Shown here piece by piece: positions 1-5,416 of a stretch of DNA of 5,416 nt. The translations under genes were made by a program, and so were the position numbers. The notes beneath the pieces are model-generated. The model was not told the origin of the DNA, made no database searches, and saw nothing but the letters and a program-made list of their open reading frames with translations. Location of the stretch: positions 1 through 5,416 of the forward strand of contig JAGYNW010000154.1 in assembly GCA_018399915.1 (NCBI GenBank), read 5' to 3'. The stretch's first letter is position 1. Every line of letters starts with the position of its first letter. This DNA comes from Candidatus Omnitrophota bacterium (GTDB lineage: Bacteria > Omnitrophota > Gorgyraeia > Zapsychrales > Zapsychraceae).

Positions 1-203
1 CAAACTACCGCCACTTTTTTGGCATCTGCAATCCCCTGCGCACCGCAACAGGAAGGTTTTTTCTGCTTTGGATAGGAGATACTGAAACACATAGTAACAC
101 CCACCACATCATACCCCTGCGCTTGGAGTGCTGCAGCCGCTACAGAGGAATCTACGCCTCCGCTCATCGCGATAAATACCTTTGCCCCCTTTTTTTGCCC
201 CAT
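1..203 (-). CDS. mnmA: tRNA-uridine 2-sulfurtransferase MnmA, N-terminal fragment
   Basis: The visible part is the first 67 residues; the gene runs off the left edge. MnmA activates U34 of Lys, Glu and Gln tRNAs with ATP and transfers sulfur to give 2-thiouridine in the cytoplasm. The sequence shows the N-type ATP pyrophosphatase PP-loop SGGVDSS at residues 14-20, followed by the family-typical GYDVVGVTM at 30-38, then a Cys pair (SCCG, 51-54) and a DAKKVA stretch like the 'CCS..D..DAR.VA' region of many MnmA proteins. The ATG at 203 is the only possible upstream start, because an in-frame TAA lies one codon before it. An AAGGA Shine-Dalgarno (215-219) sits 11 nt upstream. Other PP-loop enzymes (ThiI, TtcA, GuaA) fit the flanking residues less well. 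It is divergent from the secreted-protein gene and has no obvious functional link to the biotin genes. Confidence 0.9.
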   Translation of the reverse strand, partial: MGQKKGAKVFIAMSGGVDSSVAAAALQAQGYDVVGVTMCFSISYPKQKKPSCCGAQGIADAKKVAVV

Positions 204-239
204 GCCTTATTTGATCCTTTTTCACATAAAAATTATTTG

Positions 240-269
240 TTGAAATCTTTAAATGATTAATGATATCAT
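240..269 (+). promoter_or_regulatory. Candidate sigma70-type promoter for the secreted-protein gene
   Basis: In the AT-rich divergent gap, TTGAAA (240-245) and TATCAT (264-269) each match the sigma70 -35 and -10 consensus at 5 of 6 positions, and the spacer is 18 bp. Transcription would start near 276 and leave a leader of about 30 nt before the ATG at 308. That leader includes the AAAGGA Shine-Dalgarno at 296-301. This is a by-eye match in an AT-rich stretch, so chance similarity is possible. No equally good promoter was found by eye for mnmA on the other strand. Confidence 0.35.
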
Positions 270-281
270 AGCTATCAATAA
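257..281. repeat. Imperfect inverted repeat, possible operator
   Basis: The arms TTAATGATA (257-265) and TATCAATAA (273-281) are reverse complements except for one position, and are separated by 7 nt. A perfect 10-bp palindrome, ATGATATCAT (260-269), overlaps the left arm. The element covers the candidate -10 box, as an operator for a dimeric repressor would. It is also AT-rich, so it may have arisen by chance. No known regulator motif was recognised. Confidence 0.35.
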
Positions 282-307
282 CAAACAATGAAACCAAAGG
301 AAAACCC

Positions 308-727
308 ATGCTCAAAAAAATTCTCATGACCGTTTGCCTCACGGCCTTGTTGGCCAGCCCTGGTTGGGCGCAGGGCATCGAGGATCAAATTAAGGAAACC
401 GTAGTTAGAAACATTAATGCCACTGAATCCGAAAATACAGAAGCCATGATGGAAACCATTCACACCCAATCGCCTTTTTACCTGATGACAAAACAGCAAA
501 TGCAGCCTTTATTCGAAAACTATGACCTGGATTATGAACTTCTCTCTTATGATTACATCGGCCAAACCGGTGAATACGCCACAGCGCGTGTTATTTTCCG
601 CACCAATAAAGTGTCCGGGCCGGCCTTTAGAAATAATGAATTGGATATTATCCAAATCTTCAAACAAGAGGACGGCATGTGGAAACTCTGGTCCCAGGCG
701 AACCTGGATGTCAAATTCACTAATTAA
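308..727 (+). CDS. Small secreted NTF2/SnoaL-like protein of unknown function
   Basis: This 139-residue protein is probably exported. It has a classical Sec signal peptide: a basic start MLKK, a hydrophobic core at about residues 5-16, and a likely cleavage after GWA at residue 21. This leaves a mature protein of about 118 residues. The Cys at residue 10 is too early and lacks a lipobox, so it does not look like a lipoprotein. The mature part starts with a helix (about 24-52), followed by alternating beta segments (about 76-82, 87-99, 110-119, 123-137) ending in an 'F...DGMWKLWSQANL' pattern. This resembles the NTF2-like/SnoaL-like (DUF4440-type) fold, where a conserved Trp often follows a 'dG.Wk' turn. 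The fold call is by pattern only, and no catalytic signature was seen. AAAGGA (296-301) lies 6 nt before the ATG. The gene stands alone, divergent from mnmA and convergent with the biotin operon, so the neighbours give no clue to its role. Confidence 0.7.
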   Translation: MLKKILMTVCLTALLASPGWAQGIEDQIKETVVRNINATESENTEAMMETIHTQSPFYLMTKQQMQPLFENYDLDYELLSYDYIGQTGEYATARVIFRTNKVSGPAFRNNELDIIQIFKQEDGMWKLWSQANLDVKFTN

Positions 728-748
728 GCGCTCTCAAAAAAGATTTGC

Positions 749-783
749 GAAGGCGGGCAAGGAGAAATTCTTTGCCCGTCTTT
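749..783. terminator. Bidirectional hairpin terminator between convergent genes
   Basis: The arms at 750-762 and 770-782 can form a 13-bp stem (core GCGGGCAA/TTTGCCCGT, including two G-U pairs) with a 7-nt loop. It lies 22 nt after the stop of the secreted-protein gene and 13 nt after the stop of bioDA. On the plus strand the stem runs into a short TTT; on the minus strand a run of six T (complement of 736-741) follows 8 nt past the stem. Neither U-tract is ideal, but the position between convergent genes supports a shared intrinsic terminator. Confidence 0.6.
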
Positions 784-795
784 ACACATAAGGCA

Positions 796-2832
796 TTAAG
801 CTTCCCTCAATACCTCAGTAAGCGCCCAATAAGTAATATCCACCAATTCTTTAAGCAGCTTGGCGGTAATAGCCAACGGCGGCATGATCACGATGACAGT
901 GCCCAAAGGCCTCAGGATGAGCCCTTTTTCCCGCGCCTTGGCGCACACCTTGACCCCGATACGCTCTTCCCAGGGATAGGGTTCCTTGGTATCCCGGTCC
1001 TTAACCAGTTCAATCCCGACCATCATGCCTTTTTGCCGGATATCCCCCACATTTCCGATCGCATTAAATCTCTTGAGCTCTCGCGCCAAATACTTAATCT
1101 TAGGCTGTAATCTTTCCAACGTTTTTTCTTTACGGAAAACTTCCAAATTCGCTAAGGCCGCAGCGCAACAAATCGGATTGCCCGTGTAGGTATGCCCGTG
1201 AAAGAATGTTTTCTGCTCTTTGTAGTCTGCCAGAAAGGCATCATAAATCTTACGGGAAACCATGGTCGCGGCTAAAGGCAGATAGCCGGCGGTAATGCCT
1301 TTTGCCAGGCACATGATATCCGGCCTCACATGCTCATGCTCAACCGCGAACATCTTGCCTGTCCGGCCAAAACCTGTCGCGACTTCATCCACGATAAATA
1401 CAATATCATACTGTTTGCACAACTCTGCCATTCGCTTTAATACCCCTTTCGGCCACATGAGCATGCCGGCAGCTCCCTGCACCAGAGGCTCAACAATGAA
1501 GGCAGCGATGGTGCCATGCTCTTTTTTCAGCAAGGCCTCAAAACGGTCCAGGCATTCAAACGCATACTCGGGATATTTTTTCCCGGCGGGCGCGCGGTAA
1601 CCGTCACAAAAATCCAGTTTAATGGTCTCAAAGACCAGATCCTTGTAAGCCTGATGGAAAAGATCAATGCCGCCGATGCTGACACTGCCCAAGGTGTCCC
1701 CATGATAAGAATTGGCCAAATGCACCAACCTGGTCTTGCGTGTCTTTCCGGAATTCTGCCAATACTGATAGGCTATCTTGATGGCGATCTCAACCGAAGT
1801 CGAGCCGCTGTCAGAATAAAAGACCTTATCCAACCCCTTAGGCGTGATATCCACCAATTGCCGCGCCAGTTCGATAGCGGGCGTGTTGGACAGACCTAAA
1901 AGCGTGGAATGCGCCAGCTTGCGCACCTGACAGAGGATGGATTCATCAATGGCCTTTTGAGCATGCCCGTGCAGATTCACCCACAAACTTGATATCCCGT
2001 CGATGTAGCGCCGGCCGTCGACATCATACAAATAACAGCCTTTAGCACGGTCAATGATCACCGGCTCCTGATTGACCCAGTCCTGCATCTGCGTAAACGG
2101 ATGCCAGATGTTTTCTTTATCCGTCGCTGCCAGCCGTTCTCTTTGGGAAGGCCGGGTCTTCAACAATGAGCGGATATTGACCGTCTCTGCGCAGCTGCGT
2201 AACACCTGCCGGGGTTCAAAACTCTTTAAATACGGGATAGTCCCCAAAACCGGCACGCCCGCAAATTGTTTCACAATGCCCGGATTGGTCCTCTCGGAAA
2301 CACCCTTTTTCTTAAGACTCGCATCACTAAAAAGGATACCGGCCACATCCAGGCCATTGTAGCGGGCTTGCTTCACGGTCAAAAGCGAATGATTGATCGT
2401 GCCCAGACCCAGACGGGAAACAATGATCATTGCCAGATCAGGATCCAGGTCGCGCGCCAAATCCAGGATACAGTAATCACGCGCGATCGGCACCATCAGC
2501 CCGCCGGCCCCTTCCACCAAAAGCACTTCATGTCTGGCCTTTAACGTCTCGTAAGTCCTTTGAATCTTTTGCTTGTCAATCCGCATTTTCTGACGGTAAA
2601 AAGCCACGTTGGGCGACAAGGGTTCCTTGGCAAAATACGGATTGATCTCTTTGATCGGATCCGGAATCCCCAAAGATTGCTTCAAGAACTCAGCGTCATT
2701 TCCAGAACACTGCACCGGCTTAAACACACCGACATCCACGCCCTTATTTTGCAGCAAAAGCCCTAAGGCGTAAGTCGCCACGGTTTTGCCCACATCCGTA
2801 TCCGTACCTGTAATAAAAAATGTTTTTTTCAT
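796..2832 (-). CDS. bioDA: Bifunctional dethiobiotin synthetase / DAPA aminotransferase (BioD-BioA fusion)
   Basis: This 678-residue protein joins two consecutive biotin enzymes. Residues 1 to about 225 are BioD, which carboxylates and cyclises DAPA to dethiobiotin with ATP. They show the P-loop GTDTDVGKT (9-17), Lys38 in KPV, and VEGAGG with Glu107. Residues from about 239 to the end are BioA, a class III PLP aminotransferase converting KAPA to DAPA. They show WHPFTQM (243-249), SSLWVNLHGH (281-290), SDSGS (340-344), YHGDT (376-380), the PLP-nitrogen Asp482 in VDEVATGFGRTG, the Schiff-base Lys511, and RPLG (641-644). The linker is only about 13 residues. Both halves are of normal family length, with no frameshift. 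The start at 2832 is preferred over an in-frame GTG at 2886 because AAGGA lies 6 nt upstream and the BioD homology begins here. It is the last gene of the operon. Oddities: the BioA half resembles the Bacillus subtilis lysine-using type, and the BioD adenine-contact Asn appears to be Ser169. Confidence 0.95.
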   Translation of the reverse strand: MKKTFFITGTDTDVGKTVATYALGLLLQNKGVDVGVFKPVQCSGNDAEFLKQSLGIPDPIKEINPYFAKEPLSPNVAFYRQKMRIDKQKIQRTYETLKARHEVLLVEGAGGLMVPIARDYCILDLARDLDPDLAMIIVSRLGLGTINHSLLTVKQARYNGLDVAGILFSDASLKKKGVSERTNPGIVKQFAGVPVLGTIPYLKSFEPRQVLRSCAETVNIRSLLKTRPSQRERLAATDKENIWHPFTQMQDWVNQEPVIIDRAKGCYLYDVDGRRYIDGISSLWVNLHGHAQKAIDESILCQVRKLAHSTLLGLSNTPAIELARQLVDITPKGLDKVFYSDSGSTSVEIAIKIAYQYWQNSGKTRKTRLVHLANSYHGDTLGSVSIGGIDLFHQAYKDLVFETIKLDFCDGYRAPAGKKYPEYAFECLDRFEALLKKEHGTIAAFIVEPLVQGAAGMLMWPKGVLKRMAELCKQYDIVFIVDEVATGFGRTGKMFAVEHEHVRPDIMCLAKGITAGYLPLAATMVSRKIYDAFLADYKEQKTFFHGHTYTGNPICCAAALANLEVFRKEKTLERLQPKIKYLARELKRFNAIGNVGDIRQKGMMVGIELVKDRDTKEPYPWEERIGVKVCAKAREKGLILRPLGTVIVIMPPLAITAKLLKELVDITYWALTEVLREA

Positions 2833-2838
2833 ATCCTG

Positions 2839-2849
2839 TCCTTCCTCCT
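2839..2849 (-). promoter_or_regulatory. Ribosome binding site that fixes the bioDA start
   Basis: Read on the minus strand, AGGAGG (2844-2849) runs into AAGGA (2839-2843), ending 6 nt before the ATG at 2830-2832. The alternative GTG start at 2886 is 8 nt after the bioC stop, has no comparable site, and would add 18 residues unlike any BioD N-terminus. This site is the strongest Shine-Dalgarno seen in the operon. Confidence 0.65.
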
Positions 2850-2894
2850 GTGATCTGATAAAATTCCCTGTTTGGGCAGAGAACACAAACGCCC

Positions 2895-3698
2895 TTATTC
2901 CCTCTTGCGGCAGGACGCCCGGACAATTTCATAAGTGGCGGCCACACCATGGCCCTGCGGGTCCTGTGCCCTGTAAAAAGACGCGATCCGCTTAAGCGCG
3001 TCTTTGCCGAGGACAATATCCGAATTCAACCGGTTAGCCCCGATATTTTTCATCCACCGCAACAGCTCCAATAGCCCGGAAAACCGCAATTCAAAAATTT
3101 CACGCGCCACCCTGATGTCTTTGAACCCGGCCGTTTCCAACGACTGTCGCACCTGGAGCGCAGAGGCTAATCGTTGCCCGGAACGCGCAGGCAAAATACC
3201 GGCTTGGTCCAGGGCATCAAAAAGTTCACAAAACGTGGCTTGTCCGAAAAGCGAAAAAACAAAATCCCCTCCCGGACGCAAACTGCGGTGACACAATCCG
3301 AACGCGCCGCGCAGATCTCTGAGCCATTGAAAAGCCAGATTAGAAATGATCAGGTCAAAGACGCCGGACTTAAACGGCAGCCGGCCGGCATCCGCTAATA
3401 CCAAATGCGCGGCTACCTTTTTTTTGCGCGCGCATGCCACCATGCCTTCGGCAAAATCCATGCCTGTCACCAGCGCCGCAGGAAACCCTGCACAGATCTG
3501 TTGCGTCAGCCTCCCGGTTCCCATGCCGATATCCAGAATTGCGGTGTACGGCCCCGCGGGCCTGACCGCTTCCAGAAGCTTATCGCCGATTTTCTGATGA
3601 AGTCCGGTGAGACTATCATACCTTCCGGCCGCGCGCGAGAACGCCTGGCGCACGCGTAACATTTGCTTGTCACAAGGGATCGGTTTCTGCACTGTCAT
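2895..3698 (-). CDS. bioC: Malonyl-[ACP] O-methyltransferase BioC
   Basis: This 267-residue, SAM-dependent methyltransferase is expected to methylate malonyl-ACP (or CoA), masking the free carboxyl so that fatty-acid synthase can extend it into the pimeloyl moiety. The N-terminus has the BioC hallmark FSRAAGRYDSL (20-30), followed by helix LHQKIGDKLL. The Rossmann methyltransferase core shows motif I ILDIGMGTGRL (54-64), an acidic Asp81 at the end of strand beta2 for ribose binding, ADAGRLPF (102-109), SNLAFQW (119-125) and the post-core LRPGG (140-144). The C-terminal part has WMKNIGANRL (215-224) and ATYEIV (254-259), both characteristic of BioC rather than of the related ubiquinone methyltransferases. 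Length is close to the usual 250-280. The start lies 6 nt after the bioH stop with only a weak purine-rich site (AAAAGAGA), which suggests translational coupling. Met13 is a possible alternative start but has no Shine-Dalgarno. Confidence 0.92.
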   Translation of the reverse strand: MTVQKPIPCDKQMLRVRQAFSRAAGRYDSLTGLHQKIGDKLLEAVRPAGPYTAILDIGMGTGRLTQQICAGFPAALVTGMDFAEGMVACARKKKVAAHLVLADAGRLPFKSGVFDLIISNLAFQWLRDLRGAFGLCHRSLRPGGDFVFSLFGQATFCELFDALDQAGILPARSGQRLASALQVRQSLETAGFKDIRVAREIFELRFSGLLELLRWMKNIGANRLNSDIVLGKDALKRIASFYRAQDPQGHGVAATYEIVRASCRKRE

Positions 3699-3704
3699 TC
3701 TCTT

Positions 3705-4517
3705 TTATTTTGAATTTGTAGTCTCAAGGAAATCATTCAAGACTTCATTGAATTCATAAGGTTTACTTAGAAATGGAAAATGCCCGCACTTTTCAAAATC
3801 ATCAAAACGCGAACCCGGGCAAAGGTCTCTTAAATACGCCACTGCCTCAGGTGTACAAATCGTGTCGCCGGTGCCGTTGATAAATTGTAAAGGCTTGGTA
3901 ATATGGCGCAGCTCTTCGCGCAGATCCACCTTCTCCAGAATATTCAGGTATTCCGCCAAGCCCGGTTGCGCGGCCAGGGTATCTTCTCTACGAAAACGCT
4001 GCATCCAACGGTAACGACGGGTCGCCCTCTCTTCCCGGGTAAATAATGACCGGAAGAAAATGTTCACGATCGAGGGATAGGCCGAATTGATCTGATCGTT
4101 CAATTTCCGGATAGCCGCGACATCCAGCCCGTAAGGATATCCCTCGGACTTGACAAACTTCGGCAGGGATCCCACAAAGACCATCCGGTCCACAAGCGCA
4201 GGGGCCAGCGCGTAAACCTTCAAAGAAAATAATCCTCCCAGAGAACTGCTGACAAAGACCGCGTCATGGACGCTTTGCGCTTTCAAGAGCGACACCAGGT
4301 CCCGGGCCAGGACATCCAGTGACAATCGCTGCCAGCTGCTGTCCCCGTGCCCGGGAAGATCAACGGCTACAACCTTGTATTTTTGTGAAAAGAATTTAAT
4401 CTGTTGCCGCCAAATCTTCCGGTTATCGCCCCATCCGTGCAGAAATACCATGAAGTCGCCTTCCCCTTTAATATCAAAACTCCAATCAATGCGTTGCTCT
4501 ATCTTTTGTTTTATCAT
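3705..4517 (-). CDS. bioH: BioH-like alpha/beta-hydrolase, probable pimeloyl-ACP methyl ester esterase
   Basis: This 270-residue alpha/beta-hydrolase probably hydrolyses pimeloyl-ACP methyl ester, removing the methyl group added by BioC. The oxyanion-hole strand reads FLHGWGDN (25-32), closely like the LLHGWG of E. coli BioH, followed by VDLPGHGDS (52-60). The nucleophile elbow is SSSLGG (90-95), giving Ser92 as the likely nucleophile. The likely catalytic Asp218 lies in NGTGDTIC (214-221) and the His246 in CGHFPF (244-249), so a full Ser-Asp-His triad is present. A helical cap of about 75 residues (roughly 122-198) lies between core strands, as in BioH. The odd point is Ser90 where the G-x-S-x-G motif normally has Gly. 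Placement between bioF and bioC is the main support for the BioH role; by sequence alone it could be another carboxylesterase. It starts 17 nt after bioF, with AGGGAG about 8 nt upstream of the ATG. Confidence 0.8.
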   Translation of the reverse strand: MIKQKIEQRIDWSFDIKGEGDFMVFLHGWGDNRKIWRQQIKFFSQKYKVVAVDLPGHGDSSWQRLSLDVLARDLVSLLKAQSVHDAVFVSSSLGGLFSLKVYALAPALVDRMVFVGSLPKFVKSEGYPYGLDVAAIRKLNDQINSAYPSIVNIFFRSLFTREERATRRYRWMQRFRREDTLAAQPGLAEYLNILEKVDLREELRHITKPLQFINGTGDTICTPEAVAYLRDLCPGSRFDDFEKCGHFPFLSKPYEFNEVLNDFLETTNSK

Positions 4518-4534
4518 TCCTTCTGCTCCCTTGT

Positions 4535-5416
4535 TTAAGTCAATAATTTCCCTTGTTGGCCCAAGACCTGTAATCGGTCCAATAAATAATCCAGCTCTTT
4601 GCGCTGATGCGCGGCGGTCACGGTCAAGCGCAGACGTGCGGTCCCGGACGGGACCGTCGGCGGCCTGATCGCGCTGATCAAAATGCCGGCCTCCAAAAGC
4701 TGATTAGAAAGTTCCACCGCCTTGCCCGCGTTCCCGATCAAAAGCGGGATAATGGGTGAATCCGATTGCATGGTATCCCAGCCCATCCTGACAAGCGCGG
4801 CTTGAACGTAATGCGTATTGTCCCACAATCGCTTGCGCAACTCTGCCCCTTGTGCGATAAGTTCAATGCCGGCCAATGACGCCGCGGCCACCGCAGGCGG
4901 CAACCCGGTGGTGTAAATAAAACTTCTGGCTTTATTGACGATCAGATCCATAAGGGCGCGGGAACCGCAACAATACGCGCCGTAAGAGCCCGCGGCCTTG
5001 GATAAGGTGCCCATACCAATATCGATCCGCGACGCTACCCCGGTTTCTTCAGCCAACCCTTCTCCGTTTTTCCCCATGACACCCAGGGCGTGCGCCTCAT
5101 CGATCATGACCCAACACCCGTATTCTTTTGCCAGGGCCACGATCCGGCTTAAAGGCGCGCGATCACCATCCATACTGAAAACACTGTCGGTAACAATGAG
5201 CTTTTGCCTTCCCTCATTCTGGTGTCGCCGCAGCAAGGTCCCCAGGTCGTTCATGTCGCAATGGGCGTAACGTTTCATGGTGGCCCGGCTCAGTAAAATC
5301 CCGTCAATGATCGACGCATGGTTAAGCCTGTCTGAAAAAATAATATCCCCCCGGCCAAACAGCGCTGAAATAATGCCCACATTGGCCATGTACCCGCAAG
5401 AAAACATCAGGCAGGC
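4535..5416 (-). CDS. bioF: 8-amino-7-oxononanoate synthase BioF, C-terminal 293 residues
   Basis: This PLP-dependent alpha-oxoamine synthase condenses pimeloyl-ACP/CoA with L-alanine, releasing CO2, to give KAPA. The right edge of the window cuts off roughly the first 90-100 residues, as the family is about 380-390 long. The visible part begins ACLMFSCGYMANVG, which corresponds to 'LLFISGFAAN' of E. coli BioF. It includes the PLP-stacking His in RLNHAS, VFSMDGD, the PLP Asp and His in IDEAHALG, the Schiff-base Lys in GTLSKAAGS (about visible residue 140), and IRPPTVPSGTARLRLT near the end. That last motif is a BioF signature, which separates it from its relatives Kbl and 5-aminolevulinate synthase, and the operon context agrees. 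It is the first visible gene of the operon; the start, promoter and any upstream bioB or birA lie outside the window. Confidence 0.95.
   Translation of the reverse strand, partial: ACLMFSCGYMANVGIISALFGRGDIIFSDRLNHASIIDGILLSRATMKRYAHCDMNDLGTLLRRHQNEGRQKLIVTDSVFSMDGDRAPLSRIVALAKEYGCWVMIDEAHALGVMGKNGEGLAEETGVASRIDIGMGTLSKAAGSYGAYCCGSRALMDLIVNKARSFIYTTGLPPAVAAASLAGIELIAQGAELRKRLWDNTHYVQAALVRMGWDTMQSDSPIIPLLIGNAGKAVELSNQLLEAGILISAIRPPTVPSGTARLRLTVTAAHQRKELDYLLDRLQVLGQQGKLLT

Noticed and set aside
109..499. Minus-strand open frames 109-378 and 275-499
   Set aside because: The first overlaps mnmA in another frame and the second is antisense to the secreted-protein gene. Neither product shows recognisable features.
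745..1899. Several open frames on the plus strand within bioDA, such as 745-1110 and 1516-1899
   Set aside because: They lie antisense to well-conserved BioA codons, have no domain features, and are typical shadows of a real gene.
2833..2886. In-frame GTG at 2884-2886 that would lengthen the bioDA product by 18 residues
   Set aside because: The added residues do not match a BioD N-terminus, and the ATG at 2832 has a strong Shine-Dalgarno inside the would-be extension.
2833..2894. Possible regulatory hairpin in the 62-nt bioC-bioDA gap (GGGC...GCCC and GTTTG...CAAAC)
   Set aside because: The pairings are only 4-5 bp, are mutually exclusive or loosely spaced, and no U-run follows. They are not better than chance.
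4639..4656. Perfect inverted repeat with 8-bp arms and a 2-nt spacer (CGGTCCCG / CGGGACCG)
   Set aside because: It falls in the codons for the highly conserved PPTVPSGTARLR motif of bioF, and the 2-nt loop is too tight for a simple hairpin. Coding constraint in a GC-rich stretch explains it.
1..5416. CRISPR arrays, insertion sequences, tRNA or rRNA genes, phage or defence genes
   Set aside because: No direct-repeat arrays, transposase-like products, terminal repeats or RNA-gene signatures were seen. The window is almost fully explained by the genes listed.

Overview
This window carries most of a bacterial biotin-synthesis operon on the minus strand. Reading in the direction of transcription, from the right edge leftward, it contains bioF (5' end cut by the window edge), a BioH-like alpha/beta-hydrolase gene, bioC, and one long gene that fuses BioD (dethiobiotin synthetase) to BioA (diaminopelargonate aminotransferase). 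The four genes are tightly packed: 17 nt between bioF and bioH, 6 nt between bioH and bioC, and 62 nt between bioC and the chosen bioDA start. They are therefore probably co-transcribed. No bioB (biotin synthase) is visible, and the promoter and any BirA-type operator would lie beyond the right edge.

The left part holds a small plus-strand gene at 308-727 for a secreted protein of NTF2-like appearance. It converges on the biotin operon and is separated from it by a strong hairpin at 749-783 that could terminate both transcripts. It is divergent from the 5' end of mnmA (tRNA-Uridine 2-thiolase) at 1-203, which runs off the left edge. The 104-nt AT-rich gap between mnmA and the secreted gene contains a plausible sigma70-type promoter overlapped by an imperfect inverted repeat.

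The genes form a coherent pathway. BioC methylates malonyl-ACP/CoA so that the fatty-acid synthase can build a pimeloyl-ACP methyl ester. The BioH-like esterase frees pimeloyl-ACP. BioF condenses it with alanine to KAPA. The BioA half makes DAPA, and the BioD half closes the ureido ring to dethiobiotin. The fused protein would therefore catalyse two consecutive steps.

The organism looks like a Gram-negative-type bacterium of moderate GC, given the signal peptide and standard Shine-Dalgarno sites. The style of MnmA and the mixed features of the biotin genes recall candidate phyla such as Omnitrophota or other poorly cultured lineages, but this is a weak inference; the sequence alone does not fix the taxon. 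There is no sign of mobile elements, CRISPR arrays, tRNA or rRNA. The main points of interest are the BioD-BioA fusion, residue substitutions in its two active sites and in the BioH-like nucleophile elbow, and the uncharacterised secreted protein.
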